Positions 25,285 through 33,515 of a DNA stretch of 54,766 nucleotides are shown one piece after another (the first letter of the stretch is position 1; every line of letters begins with the position of its first letter). A model generated the notes under the pieces. The model searched no databases and was not told the DNA's origin. It saw nothing but the letters and a program-made list of their open reading frames with translations. The DNA comes from an uncultured Clostridia bacterium. GTDB taxonomy: Bacteria > Bacillota > Clostridia > TANB77 > CAG-508. The stretch is taken from contig CALXVM010000002.1 in assembly GCA_944392105.1 (NCBI GenBank), positions 73,026 through 127,791 of the forward strand. The letters run 5' to 3'. Both the position numbers and the translations under genes were made by a program.

Positions 25285-26811
25285 ATGTCAATGATACAAG
25301 TTAAGAATTTAACATTTGGCTATGATGGAATGATAGAAAAGTTATTTGAAAATGTTTCATTTAATATAGATACAGATTGGAAATTAGGTCTTATTGGGAG
25401 AAATGGAAAAGGAAAAACAACTTTTTTAAATATTTTACAAGGAAAGTTAGAATATGTAGGTAATATAACCAAAAGCGTAGAAGTAGATTATTTTCCAATA
25501 GAAGTGAAAGACGAAAGTAAGATGGCAATAGAAATTGTACAAGATATTGCAACAAATGCACAAGATTGGGAAATAATAAAAGAAATTAATTTATTAAATA
25601 CAAATCCAGAAATACTATATAGAGAATTTAAGTTATTAAGTGGCGGAGAAAAAATAAAAATACTTTTGATAGCTTTATTTCTAAAAGAAAATAATTTTTT
25701 ATTAATAGATGAGCCAACAAATCATTTAGATAACGAGACAAGAGAAAATTTAATAAACTATTTAAAAAAGAAAAAGGGTTTTATAGTGGTATCACATGAT
25801 AGAAATTTTTTAGATAATGTTGTAGACCATATTATAGCAATAAATAATAGCGGAATAGAAATACAAAAAGGTAATTTTTCAACATGGAAAGAAAATAGAG
25901 ATAGGCAAAATAATTTCGAACTTATGCAAAATGAAAAATTAAAAAAAGATATAAATAGACTAAACGAAGCAGCAAAAAATACCTCTAACTGGTCTGATAA
26001 AGTAGAAAAAACAAAATATGGAACTACAAATTCTGGTTCTAGTGTGGATAGAGGTTATATTGGACATCAAGCCGCAAAAATGATGAAAAGATCTAAAGCA
26101 ATAGAAAATAGAATAGAAAAAGAAATTTCTGATAAATCACAATTATTAAAAAATATTGACAGAAATGACAGTTTAACAATTAAACCACTAGAAGCAAAGA
26201 AAAATCCAATTATAGTTTGTAATAACTTACAAATTAAATATGACGGAAAAGCTATATTTGAAAAAATAAATATGGAAGTTAACAATAGAGATAGAATAGC
26301 CATAATTGGAAAAAATGGTGTGGGAAAATCTAGCATACTAAAATTAATTTTAGGAGAAAAAATAGAATATAACGGAACTTTTAATAAAATAAACGACTTA
26401 AAAATATCTTATGTATCACAACAAACAAACGACTTAAAGGGAAAATTAAAAGAATTTGCAAAGAGTAATAATGTAGACGAAAGTATTTTTAATGCTATGC
26501 TTGTAAAAATGGGATTTAGCAGGGAAAATTTAAACAAAAACATAGAAGAACTTAGCGAAGGACAAAAGAAAAAAGTATTAATAGCCAAAAGTATAACAGA
26601 GCAAGCAGATGTATACATTTGGGATGAACCATTAAATTACATAGACATACTAACCAAAATACAAATAGAAGAAGCAATTTTAAAATATAAACCAACACTA
26701 ATATTTGTTGAGCATGATGAAACTTTTGTAAAAAATGTTGCAACTAAAATTGTGAGTTGTCAGTGGGGACGGAGATTTTTGACAACTTTTAATGTCAGCC
26801 AAAAGATTTGA
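25285..26811 (+). CDS. Lsa/CplR-like ABC-F ribosome-protection protein with altered C-terminus
   Basis: ABC-F ATPase of about 508 residues. NBD1: GRNGKGKT, LSGGEKIK, LLIDEPTNHLD. The interdomain region contains AAKMMKRSKAIENR. NBD2: GKNGVGKS, LSEGQKKKV, YIWDEPLNYIDI. These motifs match the Lsa/CplR group, which protects ribosomes from lincosamides, pleuromutilins and streptogramin A. ATG 25285 has GAGGTGAT upstream; ATG 25264 does not. The last residues (from Ser-Cys-Gln-Trp on) are encoded by a family-B repeat, so the native C-terminus after VATKIV was replaced. Resistance is inferred from family only. Confidence 0.85.
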   Translation: MSMIQVKNLTFGYDGMIEKLFENVSFNIDTDWKLGLIGRNGKGKTTFLNILQGKLEYVGNITKSVEVDYFPIEVKDESKMAIEIVQDIATNAQDWEIIKEINLLNTNPEILYREFKLLSGGEKIKILLIALFLKENNFLLIDEPTNHLDNETRENLINYLKKKKGFIVVSHDRNFLDNVVDHIIAINNSGIEIQKGNFSTWKENRDRQNNFELMQNEKLKKDINRLNEAAKNTSNWSDKVEKTKYGTTNSGSSVDRGYIGHQAAKMMKRSKAIENRIEKEISDKSQLLKNIDRNDSLTIKPLEAKKNPIIVCNNLQIKYDGKAIFEKINMEVNNRDRIAIIGKNGVGKSSILKLILGEKIEYNGTFNKINDLKISYVSQQTNDLKGKLKEFAKSNNVDESIFNAMLVKMGFSRENLNKNIEELSEGQKKKVLIAKSITEQADVYIWDEPLNYIDILTKIQIEEAILKYKPTLIFVEHDETFVKNVATKIVSCQWGRRFLTTFNVSQKI

Positions 26812-26910
26812 TACACTTTAATTTAAACGGAAAGATTCTGACAACTTTTAATCTCAACAGAAAGACTTGAACACACATTTTAATTTTAACAAAAAGATTT
26901 CGGCACATAA
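26756..26910. repeat. dispersed repeat, family B, copy 2, with degenerate tandem units
   Basis: The 29-base core matches 22417-22445. It continues into three or four degenerate units of about 30 bases, each like TTTGACAACTTTTAAT plus AACxGAAAGA. The first part supplies the stop region of the ABC-F gene. Units diverge too much for CRISPR. Confidence 0.75.
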
Positions 26911-26980
26911 AAAAATAACTTTTGCTGTAAAATGTAAAATTCAAATTGGTTATGTAAATAGGCAAAATGTAAAAGTAAAA

Positions 26981-27016
26981 AAAGCCATGTAAACAAAAAT
27001 ATTTACATAGCTTTTG
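26981..27016. terminator. hairpin terminator between ABC-F and corA
   Basis: AAAGCCATGTAAA (26981-26993) pairs with TTTACATAGCTTT (27002-27014) and ends in a short T-run. The 312-base gap (26812-27123) otherwise holds the repeat tail and the corA promoter. Confidence 0.7.
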
Positions 27017-27062
27017 TATTATTACAATTGATGTGAAACAAAATATTTACATTGCTTTTTAC

Positions 27063-27091
27063 TTGAAAAACAATCTTACATAGCGTATAAT
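27063..27091 (+). promoter_or_regulatory. sigma-A promoter of corA
   Basis: TTGAAA (27063-27068), 17-base spacer, TATAAT (27086-27091). Confidence 0.75.
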
Positions 27092-27123
27092 AGAAAAGTA
27101 CGAAATTTAAGAGGGGTGATATC

Positions 27124-28074
27124 ATGTTTAGAATGTATAATACAGATTTAATTACAAATAAAACAGAAGAAGTTACAGAATATAAAAGAGGAAATTGGAT
27201 TAATATGATAGCACCGTCCGATGAGGAAATACAAACAGTTTGCGAGAATTTAAAGATTCAAGAAGATTTTATTCGTTATGCATTAGACCCAGAGGAAAGA
27301 GCCAGAATAGATTACGAAGAAGATGATGGAACAACTTTAATTTTAGCAGACGTTCCAATTATTGAAAGTGATGAAGACCCAAAAGAATATTCTACAATAC
27401 CAGTGGGTTTTATAATAGTAAGAGATGAATATTTTATTACAGTTTCTTTAATAGAAAATGAAGTAATAAGAAGAATGAACCCTATGATAAATAGGTCTGT
27501 TGCTACATACAAGAAAAGTAGGCTTGTTTTACAATGTTTATATGTAAATTCTGAAATTTATTTGAATTTATTAAAAACAATAAATAGAGAAACTGAAATT
27601 GCAGAAAAAGAACTTAGACAAACAAGAAAAAATAAGTCTTTATTAAGACTTTTAAGTTTAGAGAAGAGCTTGGTATATTTTACAACATCACTAAAAGCAA
27701 ACGAAGTTGTAATGGAAAGAATGAATAGAGGAAAAGTTATAAAATTATATGAAGAAGACGAAGATTTACTAGAAGATGTACTTATTGAAAATAAGCAAGC
27801 AATGGAAATGAGCAAAATATATAGTGACATTTTGTCTGGTGTTATGGATGCATATTCTTCAATTATATCAAATAACTTAAATGGAGTTATGAAAATACTA
27901 ACAGCAATTACTATTATAATTTCAGTTCCAACTATGATATCTAGCTTTTGGGGAATGAACGTAAGAGTTCCTATGCAAGATAATCCATGGGGATTTGCAA
28001 TAATTATAGTAGCCTCAGTACTTATTGGCATTATTGTAACTCTTGTATTAAAGAAAAAGAATTATTTAAATTAA
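27124..28074 (+). CDS. corA: CorA-family divalent cation transporter
   Basis: 316 residues. A large cytoplasmic domain is followed by two C-terminal transmembrane helices with the GMN selectivity motif in FWGMNVRVP, and a basic tail (KKKN). CorA pentamers conduct Mg2+ or Co2+. The residue before GMN is Trp rather than the common Tyr, a frequent variant in distant CorA-like clades. GAGGGGTGAT precedes ATG 27124. It is a single-gene unit with its own promoter and terminator. Confidence 0.9.
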   Translation: MFRMYNTDLITNKTEEVTEYKRGNWINMIAPSDEEIQTVCENLKIQEDFIRYALDPEERARIDYEEDDGTTLILADVPIIESDEDPKEYSTIPVGFIIVRDEYFITVSLIENEVIRRMNPMINRSVATYKKSRLVLQCLYVNSEIYLNLLKTINRETEIAEKELRQTRKNKSLLRLLSLEKSLVYFTTSLKANEVVMERMNRGKVIKLYEEDEDLLEDVLIENKQAMEMSKIYSDILSGVMDAYSSIISNNLNGVMKILTAITIIISVPTMISSFWGMNVRVPMQDNPWGFAIIIVASVLIGIIVTLVLKKKNYLN

Positions 28075-28102
28075 TTATTTTGTTTATAAAATAGCAGAAA
28101 AG

Positions 28103-28136
28103 CTAGTTATAATGTAAAAATTATAACTAGTTTTTT
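28103..28136 (+). terminator. intrinsic terminator of corA
   Basis: CTAGTTATAA (28103-28112) pairs with TTATAACTAG (28121-28130), followed by TTTTTT. The rest of the 354-base gap to 28428 is featureless AT-rich DNA. Confidence 0.85.
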
Positions 28137-28428
28137 AGTTATGCGAAGCATAAAACACAACAAAAAAAGTTGACAATAAAATAAATACGTAAACTAAAAC
28201 GGGTCAAAAATTAAATAAGAATTAAATAAAATATAAAATAACAAAAAAAGAAAATAAAATTTTTTAACAACTAATTTTAGTGTTTTATATATGTTTACAA
28301 TTAAAATACTGAAAATAAAAAAACAGAAAAATAAAAATAGAATAAATTTAAACATTTTTGGGCATAATTATTTATATAAAAAACAAAAGCTATAATTAGT
28401 TTTTGTAATTTCATAAAAGGAGGACGTT

Positions 28429-28620
28429 ATGAAAGTATTGGACATAATTGCACTTATATTAGTAATAATAGGTGCTATAAACTGGGGATTAATAGGATTA
28501 TTTAATTTTAACTTAGTTGACACAATATTTGGAGCAATGTCTATAGTTAGTAGAATTATATATACTTTAGTAGGAATTGCAGGATTATATAGTATTAAAT
28601 TTTTATTTAACAGAACATAA
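28429..28620 (+). CDS. DUF378 small membrane protein
   Basis: 63 residues with two hydrophobic helices. The signature GAINWGLIGLFNFNLVD near the first helix and a second helix ending in GLYSI match DUF378 (YuzA-like) proteins. AGGAGG lies 6 bases before ATG 28429. Function of the family is unknown; single-gene unit. Confidence 0.9.
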   Translation: MKVLDIIALILVIIGAINWGLIGLFNFNLVDTIFGAMSIVSRIIYTLVGIAGLYSIKFLFNRT

Positions 28621-28785
28621 CTCAAATAGGAATATAAAATTTTATAATAAAAAATAAAGCGATATAGAATATAGAACATGAATTTTAAACTTTAGATAAA
28701 AAATCTAAAATAGAAAATTAATATAATTTATTAAAGCAAAAAAATTTTATGGAATTGTAGAAAAAACAAAACATTCTCCAAATGA

Positions 28786-28895
28786 TTGAATTCTAGGCAA
28801 TATTAGTATATAATATAGTCTAGAATTTATTTTTTACGGTATAAGATATAAAAAATTGTATTAATTTAAAACAGCATTAATACAATTTTTAGTTC
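28786..28895 (+). promoter_or_regulatory. promoter and attenuator-like hairpin upstream of the second ABC-F gene
   Basis: TTGAAT (28786-28791), 17-base spacer and TATAAT (28809-28814) form a promoter. Downstream, a perfect 15-base arm (28851-28865) pairs with 28876-28890 and ends in TTTTT, an intrinsic terminator inside the leader, 67 bases before the gene. The 337-base gap from 28621 otherwise holds nothing. Regulation by attenuation is inferred. Confidence 0.6.
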
Positions 28896-28957
28896 TACTA
28901 AATTTTTTATGCTTAATTTGGCGGCAAGAATTATACAATTAGAAAGGAATGTGAGAG

Positions 28958-30541
28958 ATGTTAACAGTTACAGGAGTTACAATAAGATTTGGCAAAAGAA
29001 CTTTATTTGAAGACGTAAATATAAAGTTTAATAAAGGTTGTTGCTATGGAATAATTGGAGCAAATGGTGCAGGAAAGTCTACTTTTTTAAAAGTTTTATC
29101 AGGAGACATAGAGCCAAGTAAAGGAGAAGTGTCTAAGGAAAAAACAGAAAGAATATCTGTTTTAAAACAAGACCACTTTGCATACGAAGATTATAGAGTA
29201 TTAGATACTGTAATAATGGGAAACCAAGAACTATACAGTATTATGAAGGAAAAAGACGAAATATATTCTAAACCAGACTTTTCAGAAGAAGATGGAATGA
29301 AAGCAGCAAAATTAGAGGAAAGATTTGCAGAATTAGATGGATGGAATGCAGAAGCAGATGCAGCAGTTCTTTTAAATGATGTTGGAATTGAAACGGAAAA
29401 ACACGAAAAATTAATGAAAGACTTAGAGCCAAGAGAAAAAGTAAAAGTTTTATTAGCACAAGCCTTATTTGGAAATCCAGATATACTTTTACTAGACGAG
29501 CCAACAAACGACTTGGATTTAAAAACAATTAATTGGTTAGAGGACTTTTTAATAGATTTTGAAAATACAGTAATTGTAGTATCACACGACAGATATTTCT
29601 TAAATAAAGTTTGTACACATATAGCAGATGTTGACTATGGAAAAATTAAAGTATATCCTGGAAATTACGACTTCTGGTATGAGTCAAGTCAGCTTGCTTT
29701 AAAGCAAATGAAAGAAGCTAATAAAAAGAAAGAAGAAAAAATTAAAGAATTACAAGACTTTATTGCAAGATTTAGTGCAAATGCTTCAAAGTCAAAACAA
29801 GCTACATCAAGAAAGAAAACACTTGAAAAGATTGAGTTAGACGAAATAAAACCATCAAATAGAAAATATCCATACATAGACTTTAAGCCAGATAGAGAGC
29901 CAGGAAAAGAAATTTTAAAAGTAGAAGGACTCTCTAAAACAATAAATGGAGAAAAAGTTTTAGATAACATTACATTTACAGTAAAGCCAAATGATAAAAT
30001 TGCATTTTTAGCAGATAATGAAAATGCGAAAACTGTATTATTTCAAATCTTAGCAGGAGAGTTAGAACCAGATTCAGGAACAGTTACATGGGGAACAACT
30101 ATTACCAATAATTATTTTCCAAAAGATAACAACTACTTATTTGAGTCAGACTTAAGCATAACAGACTGGTTAAGACAATATTCAAAAGACCCAGATGAAA
30201 CATATGTTAGAAGCTTCTTAGGAAGAATGTTATTCTCTGGAGAAGAAGCACTTAAAAAAGTAAATGTGTTATCAGGTGGAGAAAAAGTTAGATGCGTACT
30301 TTCAAAAATGATGTTATCTGGAGCAAATTTACTAATTTTTGATGAGCCAACAAACCATTTAGATATGGAAAGCATAACAGCATTAAATGAAGGTATGAAG
30401 AGATTTAATGGAATTATTTTATTTACATCACACGACCATCAATTAACCCAAACAGTTGCAAATAGAATAATAGATATAAAACAAGACAGATTAGTAGATA
30501 GAGAAACGACTTATGACGAGTACTTGGAGGAGATAAAATGA
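28958..30541 (+). CDS. ABC-F ATPase (YkpA/YbiT-like) with one degenerate nucleotide site
   Basis: 527 residues with two nucleotide-binding domains and a linker of about 80 residues, no membrane segment. NBD1 Walker A is GANGAGKS (34-41), but its signature is LEPRE (156-160) instead of LSGGE. NBD2 Walker A is degenerate (ADNENAKT, 352-359), whereas its signature LSGGE (438-442) is intact. Walker B motifs LLLDEPTNDLD and LIFDEPTNHLD are good. ABC-F proteins of this type act on ribosomes in translation rather than transport. AAAGGA lies upstream of ATG 28958. The stop overlaps the next small ORF (ATGA). Confidence 0.92.
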   Translation: MLTVTGVTIRFGKRTLFEDVNIKFNKGCCYGIIGANGAGKSTFLKVLSGDIEPSKGEVSKEKTERISVLKQDHFAYEDYRVLDTVIMGNQELYSIMKEKDEIYSKPDFSEEDGMKAAKLEERFAELDGWNAEADAAVLLNDVGIETEKHEKLMKDLEPREKVKVLLAQALFGNPDILLLDEPTNDLDLKTINWLEDFLIDFENTVIVVSHDRYFLNKVCTHIADVDYGKIKVYPGNYDFWYESSQLALKQMKEANKKKEEKIKELQDFIARFSANASKSKQATSRKKTLEKIELDEIKPSNRKYPYIDFKPDREPGKEILKVEGLSKTINGEKVLDNITFTVKPNDKIAFLADNENAKTVLFQILAGELEPDSGTVTWGTTITNNYFPKDNNYLFESDLSITDWLRQYSKDPDETYVRSFLGRMLFSGEEALKKVNVLSGGEKVRCVLSKMMLSGANLLIFDEPTNHLDMESITALNEGMKRFNGIILFTSHDHQLTQTVANRIIDIKQDRLVDRETTYDEYLEEIK

Positions 30542-30627
30542 TAAATAAATTAGACATAGAGGCTGCAAAAGAATTATATAAAGGGATACTATCAAATGAA
30601 AAAAGTTTAGTAATAGAATTAAAATAA
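30538..30627 (+). CDS. 29-residue peptide coupled to the ABC-F gene
   Basis: GGAGGAG lies in the last ABC-F codons and its ATG overlaps that stop by four bases. The product (MINKLDIEAAKELYKG...) is a single amphipathic helix-like peptide. It might be real or just a re-initiation product linking the ABC-F and zinc-ribbon genes. Family unknown. Confidence 0.45.
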   Translation: MINKLDIEAAKELYKGILSNEKSLVIELK

Positions 30628-30639
30628 GGAGAATGTAAT

Positions 30640-31008
30640 ATGTTTTGTAATAAATGTGGAGAAAAGCTCCCAGATGATGCAAAGTTTTGCACAAAGTGTG
30701 GTTATAAAGTGAATAACGAACCTGAAATGGGAAGTATAGTGTTTAAAAGATTAGGACAACTTTATGGGTCTATAGCTCAAATAAAAATCTTCTTAGATGG
30801 ACAAATGGTTGCCAGTTTGGGAACAAATCAAGAAGTGAAAGTAACTGTACCAATTGGAGTACATCAAGTAGAATTTGGCTATTGGTGTGGTAATGGACAA
30901 AATACAGTAACTTTAACAAAGGAAAATCCAAATATAAGAGTTAATATAAAATTGGGAGTTGGATTAGTTACTTCTGACCCTAAAATAGTTAGTATAGAAA
31001 ATTTATAA
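30640..31008 (+). CDS. zinc-ribbon protein with a beta-rich C-terminal domain
   Basis: 122 residues. The N-terminal zinc ribbon (MFCNKCGEKLPDDAKFCTKCG) has two C-x2-C knuckles. Residues 35-120 are beta-rich with IFLDGQMVASL and VPIGVHQVEF, like PEGA- or DUF2846-type domains that follow zinc ribbons. No membrane segment. AAGGAG lies upstream of ATG 30640. It is probably transcribed with the ABC-F gene. Role unknown. Confidence 0.8.
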   Translation: MFCNKCGEKLPDDAKFCTKCGYKVNNEPEMGSIVFKRLGQLYGSIAQIKIFLDGQMVASLGTNQEVKVTVPIGVHQVEFGYWCGNGQNTVTLTKENPNIRVNIKLGVGLVTSDPKIVSIENL

Positions 31009-31020
31009 AAATATTTACTA

Positions 31021-31072
31021 AGAGCAATAAAGTTTGGTATAATATGCAAAGAGCTTATTGCTCTTATTTTAT
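31021..31072 (+). terminator. intrinsic terminator after the ABC-F operon
   Basis: AGAGCAATAA (31021-31030) pairs with TTATTGCTCT (31055-31064), then TATTTTATTT. Confidence 0.75.
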
Positions 31073-31165
31073 TTATAAAAAATTACAATAAAAAGAAAAA
31101 TATAATTGTATCAAGGTTTATAGGTAACCTAAAAAAACCTAAATATATTATACAAGGGAGTTACA

Positions 31166-33406
31166 ATGGAAGAAATTACAAAAAATGAGGAGAAAGAAAT
31201 TTTAAAGCAAAAAAGAATAGCAAATACAATTGCAGAAGAATTAAATGTAAAACCAATTCAAGTTGAAAAAACAATAGAATTAATAGATGGAGGAAATACT
31301 ATACCATTTATTGCACGTTATAGAAAAGAAGTTACAGGCGGGCTTTCTGACGAAACATTAAGAGATTTAGGAGAAAGACTTACATATTTAAGAAATTTAG
31401 AAACAAGAAAAGAAGAAGTTATAAAGTCAATTGATGAGCAAGGAAAATTAACAGAGGAGATATCAAATTCTATAGAAAATGCTAAAACGCTAGCAGAAGT
31501 AGAAGATATTTATAGACCATATAAGCCTAAAAAGAAAACAAGAGCAACAGTTGCAAAAGCAAAAGGGCTAGAGCCATTAGCAAAAATTATTATTGAGCAA
31601 AAAGAAACAAAGCCACTTGAAGAAATTGCAAAAGATTATGTAAATGTCGATAAATTATCAGAAGAAGATAAGAAAAATAAAGACAAAGTTGTAGAAAATG
31701 TAGAAGATGCAATTCAAGGTGCATTGGACATAATTGCAGAAGATATATCTGACAATGCAAAATATAGAAAAGAAATAAAAAGAATTTGCTATAGAGAGGG
31801 AATAGTAAATACAAAAGCATCTGATGAAGACGAAAAATCTGCATATGAAATGTACTACGACTTTAATGAAAAGGTAAATAGATTGCCAAGCCATAGAATT
31901 TTAGCAATTAATCGTGGAGAAAAAGAGAAGTTCTTAAAGGTAAAAATAGACAAACCAGAAGATAAGATATTAGACCTTATACAAAGAGATATTATAAAGG
32001 GAAAAACACAATTTACAGAATATTTAGAAAATACTATATTAGACAGCTGGAAAAGGTTAATAGAGCCTTCTATAGATAGAGAAATTAGAGCAGATTTAAC
32101 AGAAAAAGCAGAAGAACAAGCTATAAAGGTATTTGGAAAAAATGCAAAACAATTATTGCTTGGTGCACCACTTAAAGGACTAACTGTTTTGGGATTTGAT
32201 CCAGCATATAGAACTGGTTGTAAATTAGCTGTTATAGACGAAACAGGAAAGGTTTTAGATACAGGTGTTGTATACCCAACTGAGCCACAAAACGATATTG
32301 AAGGAGCTACAAAAGAATTAATAAGGCTTATTAAAAAAGATAATATAAATATGATTGCAATAGGAAATGGAACAGCATCACGTGAGTCTGAAATGTTTGT
32401 TTCAGATGTTATAAAAAAGATAAAAGAAGAGGATGGCATAGATGTATATTATGCAATTGTAAGCGAAGCGGGAGCATCAGTTTATTCTGCTTCAAAACTT
32501 GCAACGGAAGAGTATCCAGATTTAAATGTATCTTTAAGAGGTGCAATTTCAATAGCAAGACGTTTGCAAGACCCTTTAGCAGAACTTGTTAAAATAGATC
32601 CAAAAGCAATAGGTGTAGGACAATATCAACACGATGTAGACCAAAAACAATTATCAGAAAGCTTAACAGGAGTTGTAGAAGATGCAGTTAATAAAGTTGG
32701 AGTAGACGTAAACACAGCTACACCATCACTTTTATCATATGTTTCTGGAATAAACAAAACAATTGCAGGGAACATCGTAAAATATAGAGACGAGCATGGA
32801 AAATTAAAAGAAAGAAAAGAACTATTAAAAGTACCTAAATTAGGAAAATCAGCATATGAGCAATGTGCAGGATTTATTCGTATATTTGATGGAAAAAATC
32901 CATTAGAAATAACAGCCGTACACCCAGAAAGTTACGAAGTTGCAGAAAAGCTATTAGATAAAATAGGATATAAAAAAGAAGACTTAATAAATAAAGACAA
33001 GCTAAAAGAGATAAGAACAAAATTAGCAGAAATAAATGTAAAAAATGTTGCAAAAGAATTAGAAGTAGGAGAAATGACACTTCAAGACATTATACAAGAA
33101 CTATCAAAACCAGGAAGAGACCCAAGAGAAGAAATGCCAAAACCAATTTTAAGAGCAGACGTACTAAAATTTGAAGACTTAAGAGAAGGAATGGTATTAA
33201 CAGGAACAGTAAGAAACGTAACAGACTTTGGAGCATTTGTAGACATTGGAGTAAAGCATGATGGACTAGTACATATATCACAATTAAGCAACAACTTTGT
33301 AAAAAATCCGTCAGATGTAGTATCTGTAGGAGACATTGTAAAAGTAAAAGTTATAGGAATAGACCTAGAGAGACAAAAAGTGCAACTAAGTATGAAAGAA
33401 ATCTAA
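31166..33406 (+). CDS. tex: Tex RNA-binding transcription accessory protein
   Basis: 746 residues in the canonical Tex order: N-terminal helical Tex_N domain (PFIARYRKEVTGGL), YqgF/RNase H-like domain (LGFDPAYRTGCKLAVID), helix-hairpin-helix pair (LLSYVSGI through KVPKLGKSAYEQCAGF), and a C-terminal S1 RNA-binding domain (GTVRNVTDFGAFVDIG, about 670-745). Tex associates with RNA polymerase and RNA. Length is normal. GGGAG lies upstream of ATG 31166. Monocistronic. Confidence 0.96.
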   Translation: MEEITKNEEKEILKQKRIANTIAEELNVKPIQVEKTIELIDGGNTIPFIARYRKEVTGGLSDETLRDLGERLTYLRNLETRKEEVIKSIDEQGKLTEEISNSIENAKTLAEVEDIYRPYKPKKKTRATVAKAKGLEPLAKIIIEQKETKPLEEIAKDYVNVDKLSEEDKKNKDKVVENVEDAIQGALDIIAEDISDNAKYRKEIKRICYREGIVNTKASDEDEKSAYEMYYDFNEKVNRLPSHRILAINRGEKEKFLKVKIDKPEDKILDLIQRDIIKGKTQFTEYLENTILDSWKRLIEPSIDREIRADLTEKAEEQAIKVFGKNAKQLLLGAPLKGLTVLGFDPAYRTGCKLAVIDETGKVLDTGVVYPTEPQNDIEGATKELIRLIKKDNINMIAIGNGTASRESEMFVSDVIKKIKEEDGIDVYYAIVSEAGASVYSASKLATEEYPDLNVSLRGAISIARRLQDPLAELVKIDPKAIGVGQYQHDVDQKQLSESLTGVVEDAVNKVGVDVNTATPSLLSYVSGINKTIAGNIVKYRDEHGKLKERKELLKVPKLGKSAYEQCAGFIRIFDGKNPLEITAVHPESYEVAEKLLDKIGYKKEDLINKDKLKEIRTKLAEINVKNVAKELEVGEMTLQDIIQELSKPGRDPREEMPKPILRADVLKFEDLREGMVLTGTVRNVTDFGAFVDIGVKHDGLVHISQLSNNFVKNPSDVVSVGDIVKVKVIGIDLERQKVQLSMKEI

Positions 33407-33408
33407 AA

Positions 33409-33464
33409 AGCGTGATTTAATCACGAAAATAAAATATAAAAACGTGATTTTATCACGTTTTTAT
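33409..33464 (+). terminator. double hairpin terminator after tex
   Basis: Two hairpins sharing the CGTGAT/ATCACG stem, at 33409-33426 and 33440-33460; the second ends in TTTTTATT. Confidence 0.8.
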
Positions 33465-33515
33465 TGACTTTTCATCATAAAAATAGTACAATCTATTTAA
33501 AGAGGTGATAAATAT

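Noticed and set aside
26770..26910. CRISPR-like array
   Set aside because: Units are contiguous and degenerate with no spacers, and no cas gene is near.
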